Source: Cyclina sinensis
Lineage: Eukaryota; Mollusca; Bivalvia; Venerida; Veneridae
NCBI GenBank assembly: GCA_012932295.1
Contig: JAAONU010000004.1
Coordinates: forward strand, 11,470,630-11,534,629
Length of the DNA stretch: 64,000 nt
Direction of reading: 5' to 3'
The notes under the pieces: model-generated
The model's input: the letters and a program-made list of their open reading frames with translations, nothing else
The model's database searches: none
Told to the model about the DNA's origin: nothing
Shown here: positions 46,338 through 59,300 of the stretch, piece after piece
Numbering within the stretch: position 1 is the stretch's first letter
Layout of the letters: every line of letters begins with the position of its first letter
Position numbers and translations under genes: made by a program

Positions 46338-48251
46338 CACTGTTGTACACCGTTCACCGGAAATAGCCCATCAAAACGCCGAAAACGAAAGTACAATCGC
46401 CAACGTCGAGTTCACTATAGGTAATGTTTCAACTTATTTCTCCATCATAACTTAATCAATTTCTCCAAACTAAACAATATTGTGAAGCTAAATATGTCAG
46501 GTTTTTTTAGCAGTATTTGCTTTTTCTGCAAGTTGGGTATTTTTTGTTTAATTGGCGATAAATTGTAGTCTAGTTGTTGACTTTTGCGAACAGTGATGAT
46601 ATTTTCCACTAAATCAAGCCAAAAACGCATTTGCTGTATCAAAATCCACCTTGAATTATAAAATATAGACATTCCTCCATTTGTATGAGAGAGGCCATTC
46701 ACCAACTATAGCTACTTTTTACAAAAATTGTGAAAAACGGTCATGCCTTGTGTACGGTGTCTAGCACGATTCTGTACGGGGTGTAGATGAAAAACTGTTT
46801 TGCGGGTGAACGGGGTGTAGTATGTAAACGAAAGCCATTTTCTGCAAATTGCAAATGAACTTCAGTACTAGTGCATACACAGAAGCTGAATAAGGAATTG
46901 CGATTAGTGTCGTAGAAGGCAGGGAGCGTAAAGCGAAACATTTTATTAGCTTGCAAAGGATACAAAGTGTTTAATTGAATGATAAACATAATGAAAAGAT
47001 GAATATTTATGATAATACGCCGTTTCCGACCGCATACACCACTTTTTGATGCGTGATCATAAGTAGAAAAATATTAAATTCAATAGACTTTATTTCATTC
47101 CAACAATGATAGAACTTGGTTAAACTGTAAAATTTGGCTTAAACAGTATTTAATAATGTAGAGTTATGCAATGTTAAATAAACTAGTTTACCAGGTCTTA
47201 TCCTTTTACCGTTCTTAAGACTTCATTTAAAAACAAACATGTATGATAATTAACTTTGGTAAAAAAATTGCCTTGACTAGTTAGGTTAAGCACGAGTTTT
47301 TATCTTATGGGAAAGGCTAGATCACTGGTTATAAAAGCTTGCGCATATTTCTAACGGGAGTTTGTTGCAGTTAACCTCAGGTGACCCAAGTTGTGATTGC
47401 GTGCAGTATATTTCATATTTAAAAACAAATACAATGCTTCTGATGATGATGGTAATGATGATAATGATGATAACGATCCATGGATTACGATTCCAGCGCT
47501 TTTACCACTAGACCACCGATCCACTCTTCGACCTGTTTTGTAAATACAGACCGACACTATTCCGCTTATGTTTGTGATGATGCAGACATAAGATAATAAA
47601 ACGTAGTTGTCATACTATTGCAATTGTGTGATAGGCTAAAAAAACTAATTAGATAAATTATTTACCAAATAACTCGGAGTATTCTCCTTTTCTTCCAAAT
47701 TGTCCATGTTTTAGTCCGAAATGAGAGCATTTCCAAATAAAACTAATATAATAAAGACTAACTTTGAAACAGATGTGGCTACTAGACACCGTACACATGC
47801 TACTAAACCCTGTACATTGAACTGCTAGACACTGTACACAAGGCATGACAGTTTTTCGCAAATTTTGTAAAAAGTAGCTATAATTGGTGAATGGTCGCTC
47901 TCATACAGGTGGAGGAATGTCTATATTTTATAATTCAAGATGAATTGTGATACAGCAAATGCGTTTTAGGCTTGATTTAGTGGGAAATATCACCATTGTT
48001 TGCAAAAGTCAACAACTAGGCTACAATCTATCGCCAATTACATTAAAAATACCCAGCTTGCAGAAAAAAAGCAAATTCTACTCTAAAACCAGACATATTT
48101 AGCTTCAAAATTGTGTTTAGTTTGGAGAAATCGATTAAGTTATGATGGAGAAATAAGTTAAACAATACCTGTAGTGAACTCGACGTTGGCGACTGTACTT
48201 TCGTTTTCGGCGTTTTGATGGACTATTTCCGGTGAACGGTGTACAACAGTG
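46338..48251. mobile_element. Non-autonomous DNA transposon with about 450-bp TIRs and 5-bp TSD
   Basis: Both ends read CACTGTTGTACACCGTTCACCG when entered from outside; the arms continue as near-identical inverted repeats to about 46790 and 47800. The 5-bp sequence ACAAT flanks both sides (46333-46337 and 48252-48256). The roughly 1 kb centre has no transposase frame. CAC-starting ends with a 5-bp duplication fit the Transib/RAG-like superfamily better than CACTA (3 bp) or hAT (8 bp), but the assignment is an inference. The left end lies 160 bp upstream of the Ig-receptor start codon. Confidence 0.85.
47473..47530 (-). repeat. tRNA 5'-half-like fragment next to (ATC)n
   Basis: The minus strand reads GGTGGTCTAGTGGTAAAAGC, an A-box/D-arm match, followed by an anticodon-arm-like TGGA-ATCGTAA-TCCA. 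Instead of a variable loop and T-arm it then runs into ATGATG/ATC repeats (about 47438-47472). It looks like a truncated tRNA or tRNA-derived SINE head, not a functional tRNA gene. It lies inside the long-TIR transposon. Confidence 0.45.
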
Positions 48252-48347
48252 ACAATCAAACGTACTTGCTATTCAATCATTTGTCATTGTTAAAATGAAA
48301 TCAGGCGAAAATGAAACAATCATCATTGCCATGCAATTGCATGCTTC

Positions 48348-50370
48348 AACAAGAAATGTGTCACAGACACTAATGGCCCGAAACAAAGCATTGTTCACAG
48401 TCATGGTTGCTTATAACTTGGTGTTACCTTGACCATCTGTGAAAAAAGATGCAGTCTGTGAAAACTAGAACTGCCTCTGTCCCGGGGCCAATATCACCGC
48501 ATGCCGCTTTTTCAGTAGGGTATTGATATATGGGAACATGTTACTTAATGCCCCGGAATAGAATAAAGTATGAAAAATTAAAAAGAGCAATAATTCCAAA
48601 ATTATGCAAAAGAAGAGTTATGGTTCTTAGGCACTGCACTTCTCCTTAATGATATCTGATATATGAAGTTTCAAGTTGATACCTCCAATGCTTTTTGTGT
48701 CATGCCGCGGACAAGAATTAAGTATTAAACATTTCAAGGGGTAATAATTCCAAAATTATGGTAAAAAGAGTTATGGGCATTGCTTTTCTCATCAATGAGA
48801 TCTATTTATCAATGAAGTTTCAAGTTGATACTTCCAATATTTTGTTTCTGTTATGCCCCAGACAAAAATGAAGTATTAACAAATTCAAAGAGCAATAATT
48901 CCAAAATTATGCAGAAGAGAGTAGTTATGGGCACTGCACTATGCCTCAATAAGATCTATTTATCTATGGAATTTCAAGTTGATACCTCCAATACTTTTTG
49001 AGTTATGCCCCGTGCAAAAATTAAGTATGAACAACATTAAAGGGCAATAATTCTAAAATTATGCAAAAGAGAGTTATGGTTCCTAGGCATTGCACTTTTT
49101 CTTAATTAAATCTGTTTATCTGTAAAGTTTCAAGTTGATACCTCCAATACTTTTTTGAGTTATGCCCCAGACAAAAATCAATCGATCGGGGTTGCTATAT
49201 AAAGTTTTATAAAGGGAGATAATTAAAAACTAACTGATGTAAAGTTATGGTTCTTTAACATTGCACTTCCTCTCTGCTAATTGGTCTTTATAACTGTGTG
49301 AAGATTATTCAATTTCCTTCAATACTTTTCAAGTAATTTTCCTACCAAGCATTATTTGGTTTTATAAAGGGAGATAATTAAATAAAAACTAAGTAATACA
49401 GAGTGATGGTTTTTCAACATTGCACTTTCTCTCATTGGTCTCATTAACTGTGTGAAAATATAATAAGATATCATTGAAACTTTATAAGTTATACTCCAGA
49501 CAAGCATTATTTAACTTTTGTAATTATCATTTAGGAAGATAATTAAATAATTATGCAAGGTAGAATTAAGGTTCATTAATAAGGTTCATATAATGTCCCT
49601 GTGTGTAAACTTGTTAGGTAAGAATTGGAAACTGATACTGTTGAATATAGGTTCATATGTTTCTCCATGGCAAAGAAATGTTGCATCTTAATGGCAATTT
49701 CATATACATATATTTTTGGCAGGATTATAAATAACAAACATCAAGAAAGTATCACAGCCTTCTAGAATCTGGACATACTTGTTCCAAAATGTTTTTCGTG
49801 TGTGGAGGGTATAATTAGCAATAGTTTTGTTATGTAATGAATCAATATCTTGTTTCCTAACAAAAAAAAGTATAACACTGACGTGTTATATGTGGACGAC
49901 ATTTATGTGATGTGGAATATTGGGTGAAAAGGTGGCCAGCAAGCTATGATATACTGTAAATAAACAAATATTGGAGTGGAAGTTTTTTTTTTTGTTCTTT
50001 ATTGACTATTAAGGTATTTTCATGGCCTTGTGTTGATGTTAAAATTTGTATACAGCATATTTATTGAACCTTGAGATTGAACTGGCCAAGTTAGAACATG
50101 GGTTCTGCATATCATCTTGATGGGCTGAACATTTGATCAGTTTCATGGAATTCATTCCGATTATAAATTGATTCCAGGGGTGAAAAAGATATGAAGCGGA
50201 CATGAAACACATGGCTCATATCTTTAGACACCACTGGTGACCTTGACCTGGCCAGGATGGAACATGACATCGGACACAGTGTGATTTAAATAGTTCACCC
50301 TGAGCATTTGCTCTGGTAAGCTAAAAACACCCTTCGGGCATATAATGCTCCGCCTAGCGGTGCTCTTGTT
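48348..50370. mobile_element. Tandem-core element(s) with AACAAGA at both outer ends
   Basis: The left end is AACAAGAAAT then hairpin GTGTC-ACA-GACAC. The right end, read on the minus strand, is AACAAGAGCA then hairpin CCGC-TAG-GCGG. The interior from about 48550 has roughly 150-bp units with 'gggcaataattccaaaattatgcaaaag', 'agttatggttcttaggcattgcactt' and 'gaagtttcaagttgatacctccaat', becoming diverged past 49200. It is either one element or two facing each other. Confidence 0.65.
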
Positions 50371-53300
50371 GACTTATTTTCTCCTAAAATGAAATTTCTG
50401 TTCATTTAAAGAAAAATGTTTTTTTTTTTCATATTTAGCATGTGTTTGTAACTTATGAAAATACAGGTTACTTGCAAAATTTGGCAGTACATCTCCAAAT
50501 TTGTCAGAGTTTTGACCTTTATAGACTAAATTTCTGATAACAACCAAAATGTCCTCACATTTATAGGGTTGTGTTTTGTAGCACGCTGTTCATAAAATAA
50601 ATGTAACAATTATACTGCTTTTGACACTCCACCTGCCTCTTTAATTTTTATCATCTGCTTATGATACATGGCTGGGACAGATGTGTCCCATGGACACATT
50701 TCTAGTGAATTGTTGTTTTTGATAGTTTTAATTTTTTAAATAATGATAATGTTAACAAGAATTGCTTTCTTGTGTTTGTGGTAAACTTATTGTCAGCTAA
50801 AGTTTTACCTCCTCTTTACAATTGTATTCATATCAGAGTCAGTTTACCTTCCTAAAATTACTAGAAGGAACATGCACTAGACTGCAAATGTTACCAGTAA
50901 ACTACCAACAGAACTTACAATATTGGTCAGTATGCATAAATCATGGTTGGTATAATAATACTCTTGTACTTTTCTAGAACATTATTGTTGGAGTACCACA
51001 GGGTTTTAGAAAAATAATTGGAATTGTCAATACTAAATTTGATAAATAAGTGTTGAAAATGAACAAGATCAGTGATGGTCAGTATTGATTAGAGTGTTAG
51101 TAATTATGTACGAAAAAAAATCCAGTGAAGTTGGACTATAATTTATGGCAAGGCAGGTAAAAAAATCATATTCAGCTTAATGAGACTAGCTGTAATGGAC
51201 CTCTATTGCACAGAGATAAATTCTCTCGGTTAAAGGTATTGCATTACATGCATGTATCCATTACTTGAAAACATAAACCCAGCACTACGCGACAGTTTTG
51301 CAGTACTTTCAGTGCTTTGATTTAATGTACATGTGTTTATCAGTTTAACGCCATCTTGGAAATACAGCGGGGTCAGTTCAATATTATCACAAAAAATCAA
51401 TTAATACGCCGAATTATCACCACACATACGGTTTTGAGGGTACATTGATTCGCATCTAAATAATATTTTCTACATACTCAAACATAAAATTTCATTTAAG
51501 AAGACCCATAGATCTAACATAATTTATCAATAAAACTCCACATAATCAACTACGTTTAAATCTTCCCTTATTTGGATAATAATTGGTACCAACCTTCAAC
51601 AACGCAAGACAATTGCCGGTACCTCACTATCGCTGTAAATGTATATCTAAAGCCGGATACATTATTGAAAGAGATGTTCAAAAAGTTTATCTGTCCTCTC
51701 ACGTTAACCTGAACATTTTCCCATTATAAACTAATGTTTCTATTTATGTAAATTTCCAAAATTAATAGATTTCATAAATAAAATTAACATTCTCTCGGAA
51801 ACTACAGAATTTTCAACATCTTTTTATGACACAAACACAAAAAACACATTTTCCTAAAACAAACTCACATACACGGTACTTTTTAGTAACCCTCATGTCT
51901 CTCTTGGGTCGGAATAGATGTACGTTGTAAAGGTCATCTAGTAATAGTTAATAGTACTTATAATTTATGACCCATAATTCGTCCAGAAAACAGTGTATAT
52001 GTAGTTACTAGTAAAAATGATAAATTTAGAGAAACAATGATCTTTTTTATACATACATTTGCTATGTCTCAAAAAGGTACTGAAATGTTTACTGTTTTAA
52101 AAACTTTCAATTATTCAGGAACAACATCTAAACTCATTAGATGTTGACAAATTCAGTATCAGGCAAAACATGTATGTAAGTCACACAAACTAAAGAAAGA
52201 AATGTAACATACTAAAAGTTATGAATATTTTTACCGAGAAGTCTTACAGAGAAAGTCGAGAGGTCCTACCAACCACTGCCTTTACGAAGGATATATCAAA
52301 GTGTTAACATCATTTTCAATACCAGCACGAAATGCTACTGAAAATCAAGAGTTTGAGTTTATAATGTAAATTGATTTTGTTTATATGATCAGTTCAACAT
52401 ATCTGACTTAAAGTTTGGTATAATATGAAAACATACTTCATTTGAATTTAATCATATTTTGAAACACACAACGTAATATATGTTTATTTATTCATATTTG
52501 TTTTTGCTGTTATTATGGTAACCAGTTTTAAAATATCCTTGTAGGTATATTTATATATTTACTTTGAATGCAGAATTCAACTTTGAATTTACCTGACAAT
52601 GACCTTGAACTACTGACCTCTTTAAAAGTTTGGAGCTTATATATGGTAAGTTGAATTATTTCAGTAACTTGGACCCGTCTGCCATTGACTGTGACCTACT
52701 TAAATTTGTTTCTTGTTTTTGTAGCTTCAGTTTGGAAATCTGACTTCTGCTTATAGTTTTGCAGGGAGATTTTAGCACTGAAATTAGCTGAAATGGATCC
52801 TGGCACCTTTTCTTGCTTTTCAGCTACAGTATAGAAATTTGAATTATAAATTTTGCATAGGGATTTCAACTTTGACCTCAGCTGTCATTGACATCATACT
52901 GCTGATCAATTTACTGTTTTGAACTGTCTTTGATTTGAAATTTGGTTTAATTGATTGCCATGCAATATAGTTTCAATTTTTATGTCTGACTTTCAAATCT
53001 ATATCATATGTCAAATCTAAGAATCTTGTCAGCACTACATGCCATAAGTTGGGCCCAATCTTCATGACATTTGTTCAGAATATTCCTTTTATTTAGATTC
53101 AGAATAATATCTGAACTTTTTCATGTGCAGACAAATAAAGGTAATTAAAAACGTCATTAAGGATTTCAGACTCTAATGGGCATGTTTTAGAATAGATAAA
53201 TGGTGGTTATTTCTATTATCTATATCCATAAACACACTTGTTTGTAAAGTTTCAGCAAAATTTACCGTCATTTAAGAATTTTACAAACATTTTAATTTTT

Positions 53301-54660
53301 TACCCCCTATCAGCAAATTTGGTAAGAATGTCCACGCACTATGTCAAAGTAAAACCAGTCTATTTTTTTCAAATCAATAAAATAAAACAATTTTGATATC
53401 AGTGTGTTTGTTTTTTATTGTGGTGTACAAAAATATCAAAAGAATAACATTTACCAAATGTATAACATAGTTTTAACAAAATTTGTTTACATGTTCGACC
53501 TTGAAAATTGAATATTTTTAGCCCAGTAAAAATTAATCACCAAAGTTTCTAAGTTTTTTCCCACTAAAAAAAGCTTGGGCAAAACATGAACACTACACCA
53601 AAATCATGTAAGATACCTATGGAAACAAATACTTAAGTTTCATAAAGTTTTACCGTGGTATTTATGAAAACTTATTTTTTTCATTTCTCAACCCTCGATT
53701 TTTGACTGCTCTTTTTGGCACAGAATAAAAAAAAAGTTTAAAGAAAAAAGGTCACAACACAATAATTCAATAATTAAAATGTCAAAAGAGCTTAATTTTT
53801 GCATATTTTTGATGTTAAAACAAAAAAATGTAGTATTTTATTGTAATAATTGCACACTCAAAATCTTGAAACCAGAAATTTTGGATGACTCCAGCTCCTT
53901 ACATAAAAATTATTTTACTAATTTACAACTCCATTTAGTAAATTCATTCTGCTTTTCAAAATAGAAATTCTGCACAACCAGAAATTGAGTCATTAATTAA
54001 AAATATCAAATAAGACTAAAATGAAGTAACATTTAAGATCAATGAAACCATAGCCGCAATGTTTACATTATGCACATGAAGTATTGGTTCGAAGCTTTTA
54101 TCGGACATGATCATTAGCAAAGACAGTACATTTTAGGTAAATACAAAAAGCTCTTTTTTGGCCCTTATTACATTAAAAAAATATTCTTCAAAATATAACA
54201 CATAACATGTAAGTCATTTATATCTTCAATATATAGGGTCTCACAAGAGATGTCATATAACATCTACATCTACAATAAGTTCAAGAACTTTGTAATAAAA
54301 CCAGCCTAATCTTTTTATCACATGACTAAGCACATTGACTTTGACAAAATAAACTTATTTTGATGTTTATGTGACCATGAGTTCACATTTTTCTTATGAA
54401 ATGTTGAAGCAAAAATAGTAAAACTATGATATAATTGAGTTGCATATAAATATGTAATGCCTATATCACATGAAAATCAAATCACATAATGTCATAAACA
54501 CATTTATGTAACGGTTTATGAAATGTAATCAATGAATCACCATTTATATCTGTGATGTTTCAATAGAAAAAAAATATTGAATCAAACTTTAGCACTGAAT
54601 TTAGCCTCATTCATTTTGAGTCAAAATAATATCAATAGTAATTACATACTGGACTATATC
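50371..54660. other. Long AT-rich intergenic stretch
   Basis: No gene supported. Two loosely related units of about 190 bp occur at about 52570-52960 ('tttggaaatctgacttctgcttatagttttgcagggattt' and similar). Confidence 0.4.
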
Positions 54661-54664
54661 AAGT

Positions 54665-55482
54665 TCACTTGTTTTTAAAAAACTCTACTAATTTTGGAAT
54701 AACAGATTCAAGAATGCGTTTAGCACTAGTTACACGTGGTTGTCCATCACAGTTTTTCATGATAAAGGTGTTTATCAAGCCATCTTCACCATCACGTTTG
54801 TAAAGCTCTAAATGCCGTAGCTGCAACCCTGACCCGGCAATATTTTCAGCAGTAGGTGCTTTACATACTTGGCTGTATACAAGAACGGACAGTGTTGGAA
54901 GGGTTTTTGCTTTTTCCCTGTTGAATGACATACTATTGTATATAGAGTTCACACTGAAACTGTGATTCATTACGTTATTGGGCTCAATTTCCAAATGTTT
55001 CACTAATTTGCCTAAAGCAACTGCATCTTCAGCTGCATCATGGGCACCATATGCAGTGTTCATTATTTCATTCACTAGGTCCTCCTGCTTATAGGATTTT
55101 CTGCCCGGCAAAACCTTTCTAAAAACTGCGTAAGAGTCAACAAAACCTTTAAAGAACTCTGTGAATTTCTCATATGTACTAGTTGATATCAAATGATGCA
55201 CAAGTATAGGAAAATCAAATTTCCTTCCATTATGAGCTATTAATGCAGTGTTATGTTTCTTATTCAGCCAGGCACAAAATCGCTCCAAGGCAGTTTTTAT
55301 GTCTGTTGCCTCCACTGGCTGGCCTTTATGGAGAAGAATACCTCCACTAACTGTAAGACCTGTGACCTGCCGAACCCCAGGCGTGATCAGTTCAGTTGGT
55401 AATACATACTGGGAAAATGTACGGCTTCCATTTAGATCAGACGCAGCTATCTGAGTAATCTGTGGAATGTGTTGTCCTCGTA
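54665..55482 (-). CDS. Exonuclease exon 4: DEDDh domain body and C-terminus
   Basis: The acceptor ATTTTTCAG ends at 55483, and the exon runs open to the stop at 54665-54667. It carries Exo II with Asp in KFDFPIL and Exo III with His and Asp in HDAAEDA, in the usual DnaQ/ISG20-like order, plus about 110 C-terminal residues I do not recognise. The upstream exon supplies the Exo I Asp and Glu. RNA or DNA degradation is expected from the family; the substrate is unknown. Confidence 0.8.
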
Positions 55483-57317
55483 CTGAAAAATGATTAATTC
55501 TGTACTAATTATATGTAATCAAGTGGAGTATGTGTAGTATTGATCTATCATGTAACAAACAAGGGCTTAATCTTAGGCCAAAGCATGTCATTGCCAAACT
55601 TTAGTTTTTTAGTTTATAAATGAACATATTGTAATAAGTGGAAAAACACCCCTTTTTTAAAAAAAATATGTAAATCACAAAAAGAAACCTGAATAAAGAA
55701 ATTTATTTCTGGATGCACAAAACTTGTTTACAAATTCCAAATCTAATGTAGCTGAAAAATAAAAAGAAGTAAACTTACTGAGGTCTGTTGTTTCCAAATC
55801 AAATGACACAAATTCTGGTTTTTTTCAAACAAACAGGTTTGAATTCACCTTTAGCGACAGGCGATGGGATTGCTTCGATATCTGCTTCACAATCATGACC
55901 AACCCCTAAAAATTACAAAATTTGATTATTCAATAAATAAACAAAATAGAATACAAAAACCTTAATCTTTGGTACTTGCTCTCAATGTGAAGTTTAGAAA
56001 CATTAAAAATTAGAGGAAGCAAAATTAAGTATATGGTCTTACATAAAAAGACAGGATTGCTAATCTGATTCTATATATATGTTAATGAAAACTCCTGTCC
56101 TTGGTGAAACTTGCCATGGATGCACAGAGAAAGCAAACAAGTGGTTAGAAAAATTCTACTTTTTTCACAAAACAATACAAGCTTATATCAAACCTGACTG
56201 ATATGAAACTCCCTCTAACACTTCTTGTGCACTCTGATTAACTGCCTGTTCTTGTTTTAGCTCCAAGCGCCGTCTCTTGAATGAAGGGAGCTTCATGTTC
56301 TCATCAACACGCTTTCTCGTTCTCTGGCATTTTTCAGCATAGCTCAAAGTATGCATACCTGGTGATAAGCCTGCTTTTGCATTCACCTGAATTCAATATG
56401 AAGGTTATATTTATATGTTGATATGGGAATGGGAATGTATTATGACTTTTTAAAAAGTAAAGATTTCAATCTTAGATATTTTATATTACAATTTCAAGTG
56501 TTTTTTTTAAATTAAATTTTTTATATTTTTTTAAATTGCCCTCTTTTGAAAAAATAACATCAAATTCATTTTGTCAATTACAAGGTCAAATCTTCATGAT
56601 TTTATCAAAATGTGACCCTCCAGTTAAAATTCAAGGGTCTAATGGACACCCTGGGTATATTGTAATTTGAATTTATTTGGTTCAAAATGAAAGTTATTAA
56701 TTAGCTTTCCTTTGTAAGAATTATTAAATATAATGGAACAAATCATTCATGAAAAAATATGTGCTATACAGGCATAAACACTGATCATGATAATAGGCTA
56801 AATAAATATATTTATTTTTCCAACACATATATTATCCATCTGAAACTATTTTAGAAAACAAAAATCAAAATAAATAGATGTAAAGAACGAAATGGTTATC
56901 ATATGTTTGCATACTTGTTCCAAGTTTTGTATTGGCTGCGAAACATGATGGGTTTTACCATAGGCCACACGATTCACAAACTCACAAAAATCACATCGAA
57001 CATACAAATATCCACTAAGTCCCTTTTTCTGTGCACCAACTATATTGTACAAAGTTTACGGCACTGGTCCAAGGCTACAAGATTGACAAAACCTTAAATT
57101 TTCCAGGAGGATACCAATTTCGACACAGCGTCGACCTTCTTTCCATTTTTCATTGAAGTTTTTATCACAGATACCACTGACAATTTCGTTGGAAGTATGC
57201 TTTAGTCCAGATGAATAATTGTGGTCAGTTGATGTACAGTTAACCCCTTTTTTTAACTCTTTTATGCTGTTTAGATGTGGTAAACGTGCCACGGAAGTCT
57301 CTTGCGGGCGCAGCCAT
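54665..57317 (-). pseudogene. DEDDh 3'-5' exonuclease gene with zinc-binding N-terminus, frame broken
   Basis: Four exons on the minus strand: 57317-56915, 56386-56194, 55905-55779 and 55482-54665, with junction phases 0, 1 and 1. The N-terminal exon has Cys-rich segments (FCQSCSLGPVP, then YVRCDFCEFVNRVAYGKTHH) resembling the zinc-binding part of mutator-like transposase-derived proteins. Exons 3-4 carry the DnaQ-like fold: FDLETT (Exo I), NGRKFDFPIL (Exo II) and HDAAEDAVAL (Exo III), so all five DEDDh residues are present. The frame is interrupted three times: an A7 run in exon 1 (about 57248-57254), a TAA after LGPVP (about 57058) and an A7 run in exon 3 (about 55819-55825), which makes that phase 1-1 exon 127 bp. 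Both runs are one base too long, so sequencing error or real decay are both possible. Confidence 0.7.
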
Positions 57318-57481
57318 TTTTATTTGCAACGACAGTGTCGGGTTGTCCCGTACAAAATCATAGCGTTTTTCCGATAAAGTCCGGTATTCCGCGGAAAAAC
57401 GTAATAGTACGTAATGTGCCAAAGTTTATTGAAGTTCGAAATATTTAAATTCCTTTTTAAGGGGTTTATTGCAAACTAGAA

Positions 57482-59300
57482 TTTTAGCTCATTACTGCAC
57501 GCAGTGCTCATATGTGCTTTTAGAATCAGCGATTGTCCGTCGTCTGTCTGCATCCGTCGTACACAACTGTTTCAAATGACATCGTCACTGGAACCAGCGG
57601 ACCAGTTTTGAGAAAACTTACCTGGAATGTTCCTTGCATTAAGATCTATTAAAAATATTCAAATAGTTAAGTCCATTATAGATCAAGGACACGGGAGCTA
57701 AAAGTAAATTTAAAAAGTGAAATCTTTAAAAATCTTCTTCTCCGATACCGCAAGTCCTTGAGCAAAGATATTTGGTATGTCGCATCATCTACCAGACTTC
57801 TACTAAGGGGTCACATGTTTTTTTACATTGACTTATATAGGGAAAACCACAAGACCTAGGTATTTAGTTTGTAGCAATGTGTAGTGGACTTTTACCAAGT
57901 TTGTTTAAATCATGGCCCCTAGAGTCTAAGATGGTTCCGCCCAGCTGCAACATATTTTTATATAGGCATTTATACGGAAAATTAAAAAAAAATTCTTGTC
58001 TGAAACTACCATGCCTTTGGACTTGATATTTGGTATACAAGCTCACTTAGAGCATCTCTACAAAGTTTGTTCAAATTAAGCCCCTGGGGTCATAAATGGC
58101 TCCGCACTAGGGTCACATGATTAAATAAAGCCTTATATTTGGAAAACTCTGAAAATCTTCTTCTATGAAATCACAAGGCGTAGGTCTAAGATCTAGAAGT
58201 CCTATACCAAGATTGTTCAAATGATGCTCTTGTAGTCCAAACTGACCCCGCTCCAGGGGTCACTTGATTTTTGTAAGAACTTGCATAGAAATATTCTTGT
58301 CAGTAACCATATTGCTTAGTCTTAAGATATTTGATGTATAACATGGCTAAGTCTACCAGGCTTGTTCAAATCTTGGCCCTGGAACAAAAATTGACCCTGT
58401 CAAAATGGCTAAAAATGGACCTTTCATTTTTTCTCATATACCCTTTCTTTGATATTTTCTATTATTTAGGTATCCTACACGAATTTCTGCCATTTACTAG
58501 GATTATGGTCAAGGTTACAGAGGCTAAAAAATATTTTTTTTACTTATTCCTATAGATTCTTCATTTATTGAATGATATCTAAGATACTTGGTATGTAAGA
58601 AACTCGCAAAGACCCCTACTCCTAGATGGAGTTTGAGGTCACTGGATTAAGGTCTGGGTCGCTAAGTCTGGAAACAGATGTTTTTTTTATTTATTGATTG
58701 ATATTTTAGATATTTGGTATATAGCCACCTTGCATGAATTTCTTTCATTAATTTGGAGTTTAGGTCACCGAGGCTGAAAACAAATTTATCTAGTTTACGT
58801 AATACAGCCTTCATTTTATAAATAAATATCTTTAATATTTTTGTATAGGTTCCTCACAAAGACTTCTTTCCTAATGATGTATTTAAGGTCAGTGGGTCAA
58901 GATCAAGGTCACTGAGTTTGATAATAGGTCGTTCTACTTTCATAGATCCTTTATTTGTTGACTGATATTTTAGAAATTGGTTTTGTAGGTACTTTCTATG
59001 AACCATAACTAATCACTTCGATCCAGGTTAAGGTCATCAAGGCTACCAAAGGATTTTTAGTTGTTGTTATGGAGCCTACATTTATTGACCGATATCTTGC
59101 ATGTTTGTCACGTATGTATCTTGCATGGACTCTACCACTGAGTGGTAACTAAGGTCAAGGACTGATATCTCAGATATTTGGTATGTAGGTGCATTACATG
59201 GAACTCTATATTTAGGTGGCGTTTGATGACAATGGGGTCAAGGTCACAGAGGTTAAAATAATATTTTTATTAATGACGCACATCGGTAAACCTTGATATT
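57482..59300 (+). repeat. Tandem-core repeats, opening with a GAGCTAAAA-type end
   Basis: The start 'ttttagctcattactgcacgcagtgctc' contains the hairpin ACTGC-AC-GCAGT and is followed by 'gtccgtcgtctgtctgcatccgtcg', as at 43353. Two core types follow: one with 'ggggtcacatgattttt...tataggaaaa' to about 58530, then one with 'gatattttagatatttggtatgtaggt...aaggtcactgaggct' to about 59290. No far end was found, so the copy may be truncated. Confidence 0.6.

Noticed and set aside
46338..48251. CACTA or hAT assignment of the long-TIR element
   Set aside because: No 3-bp or 8-bp duplication fits; only 5 bp (ACAAT) matches at both ends.
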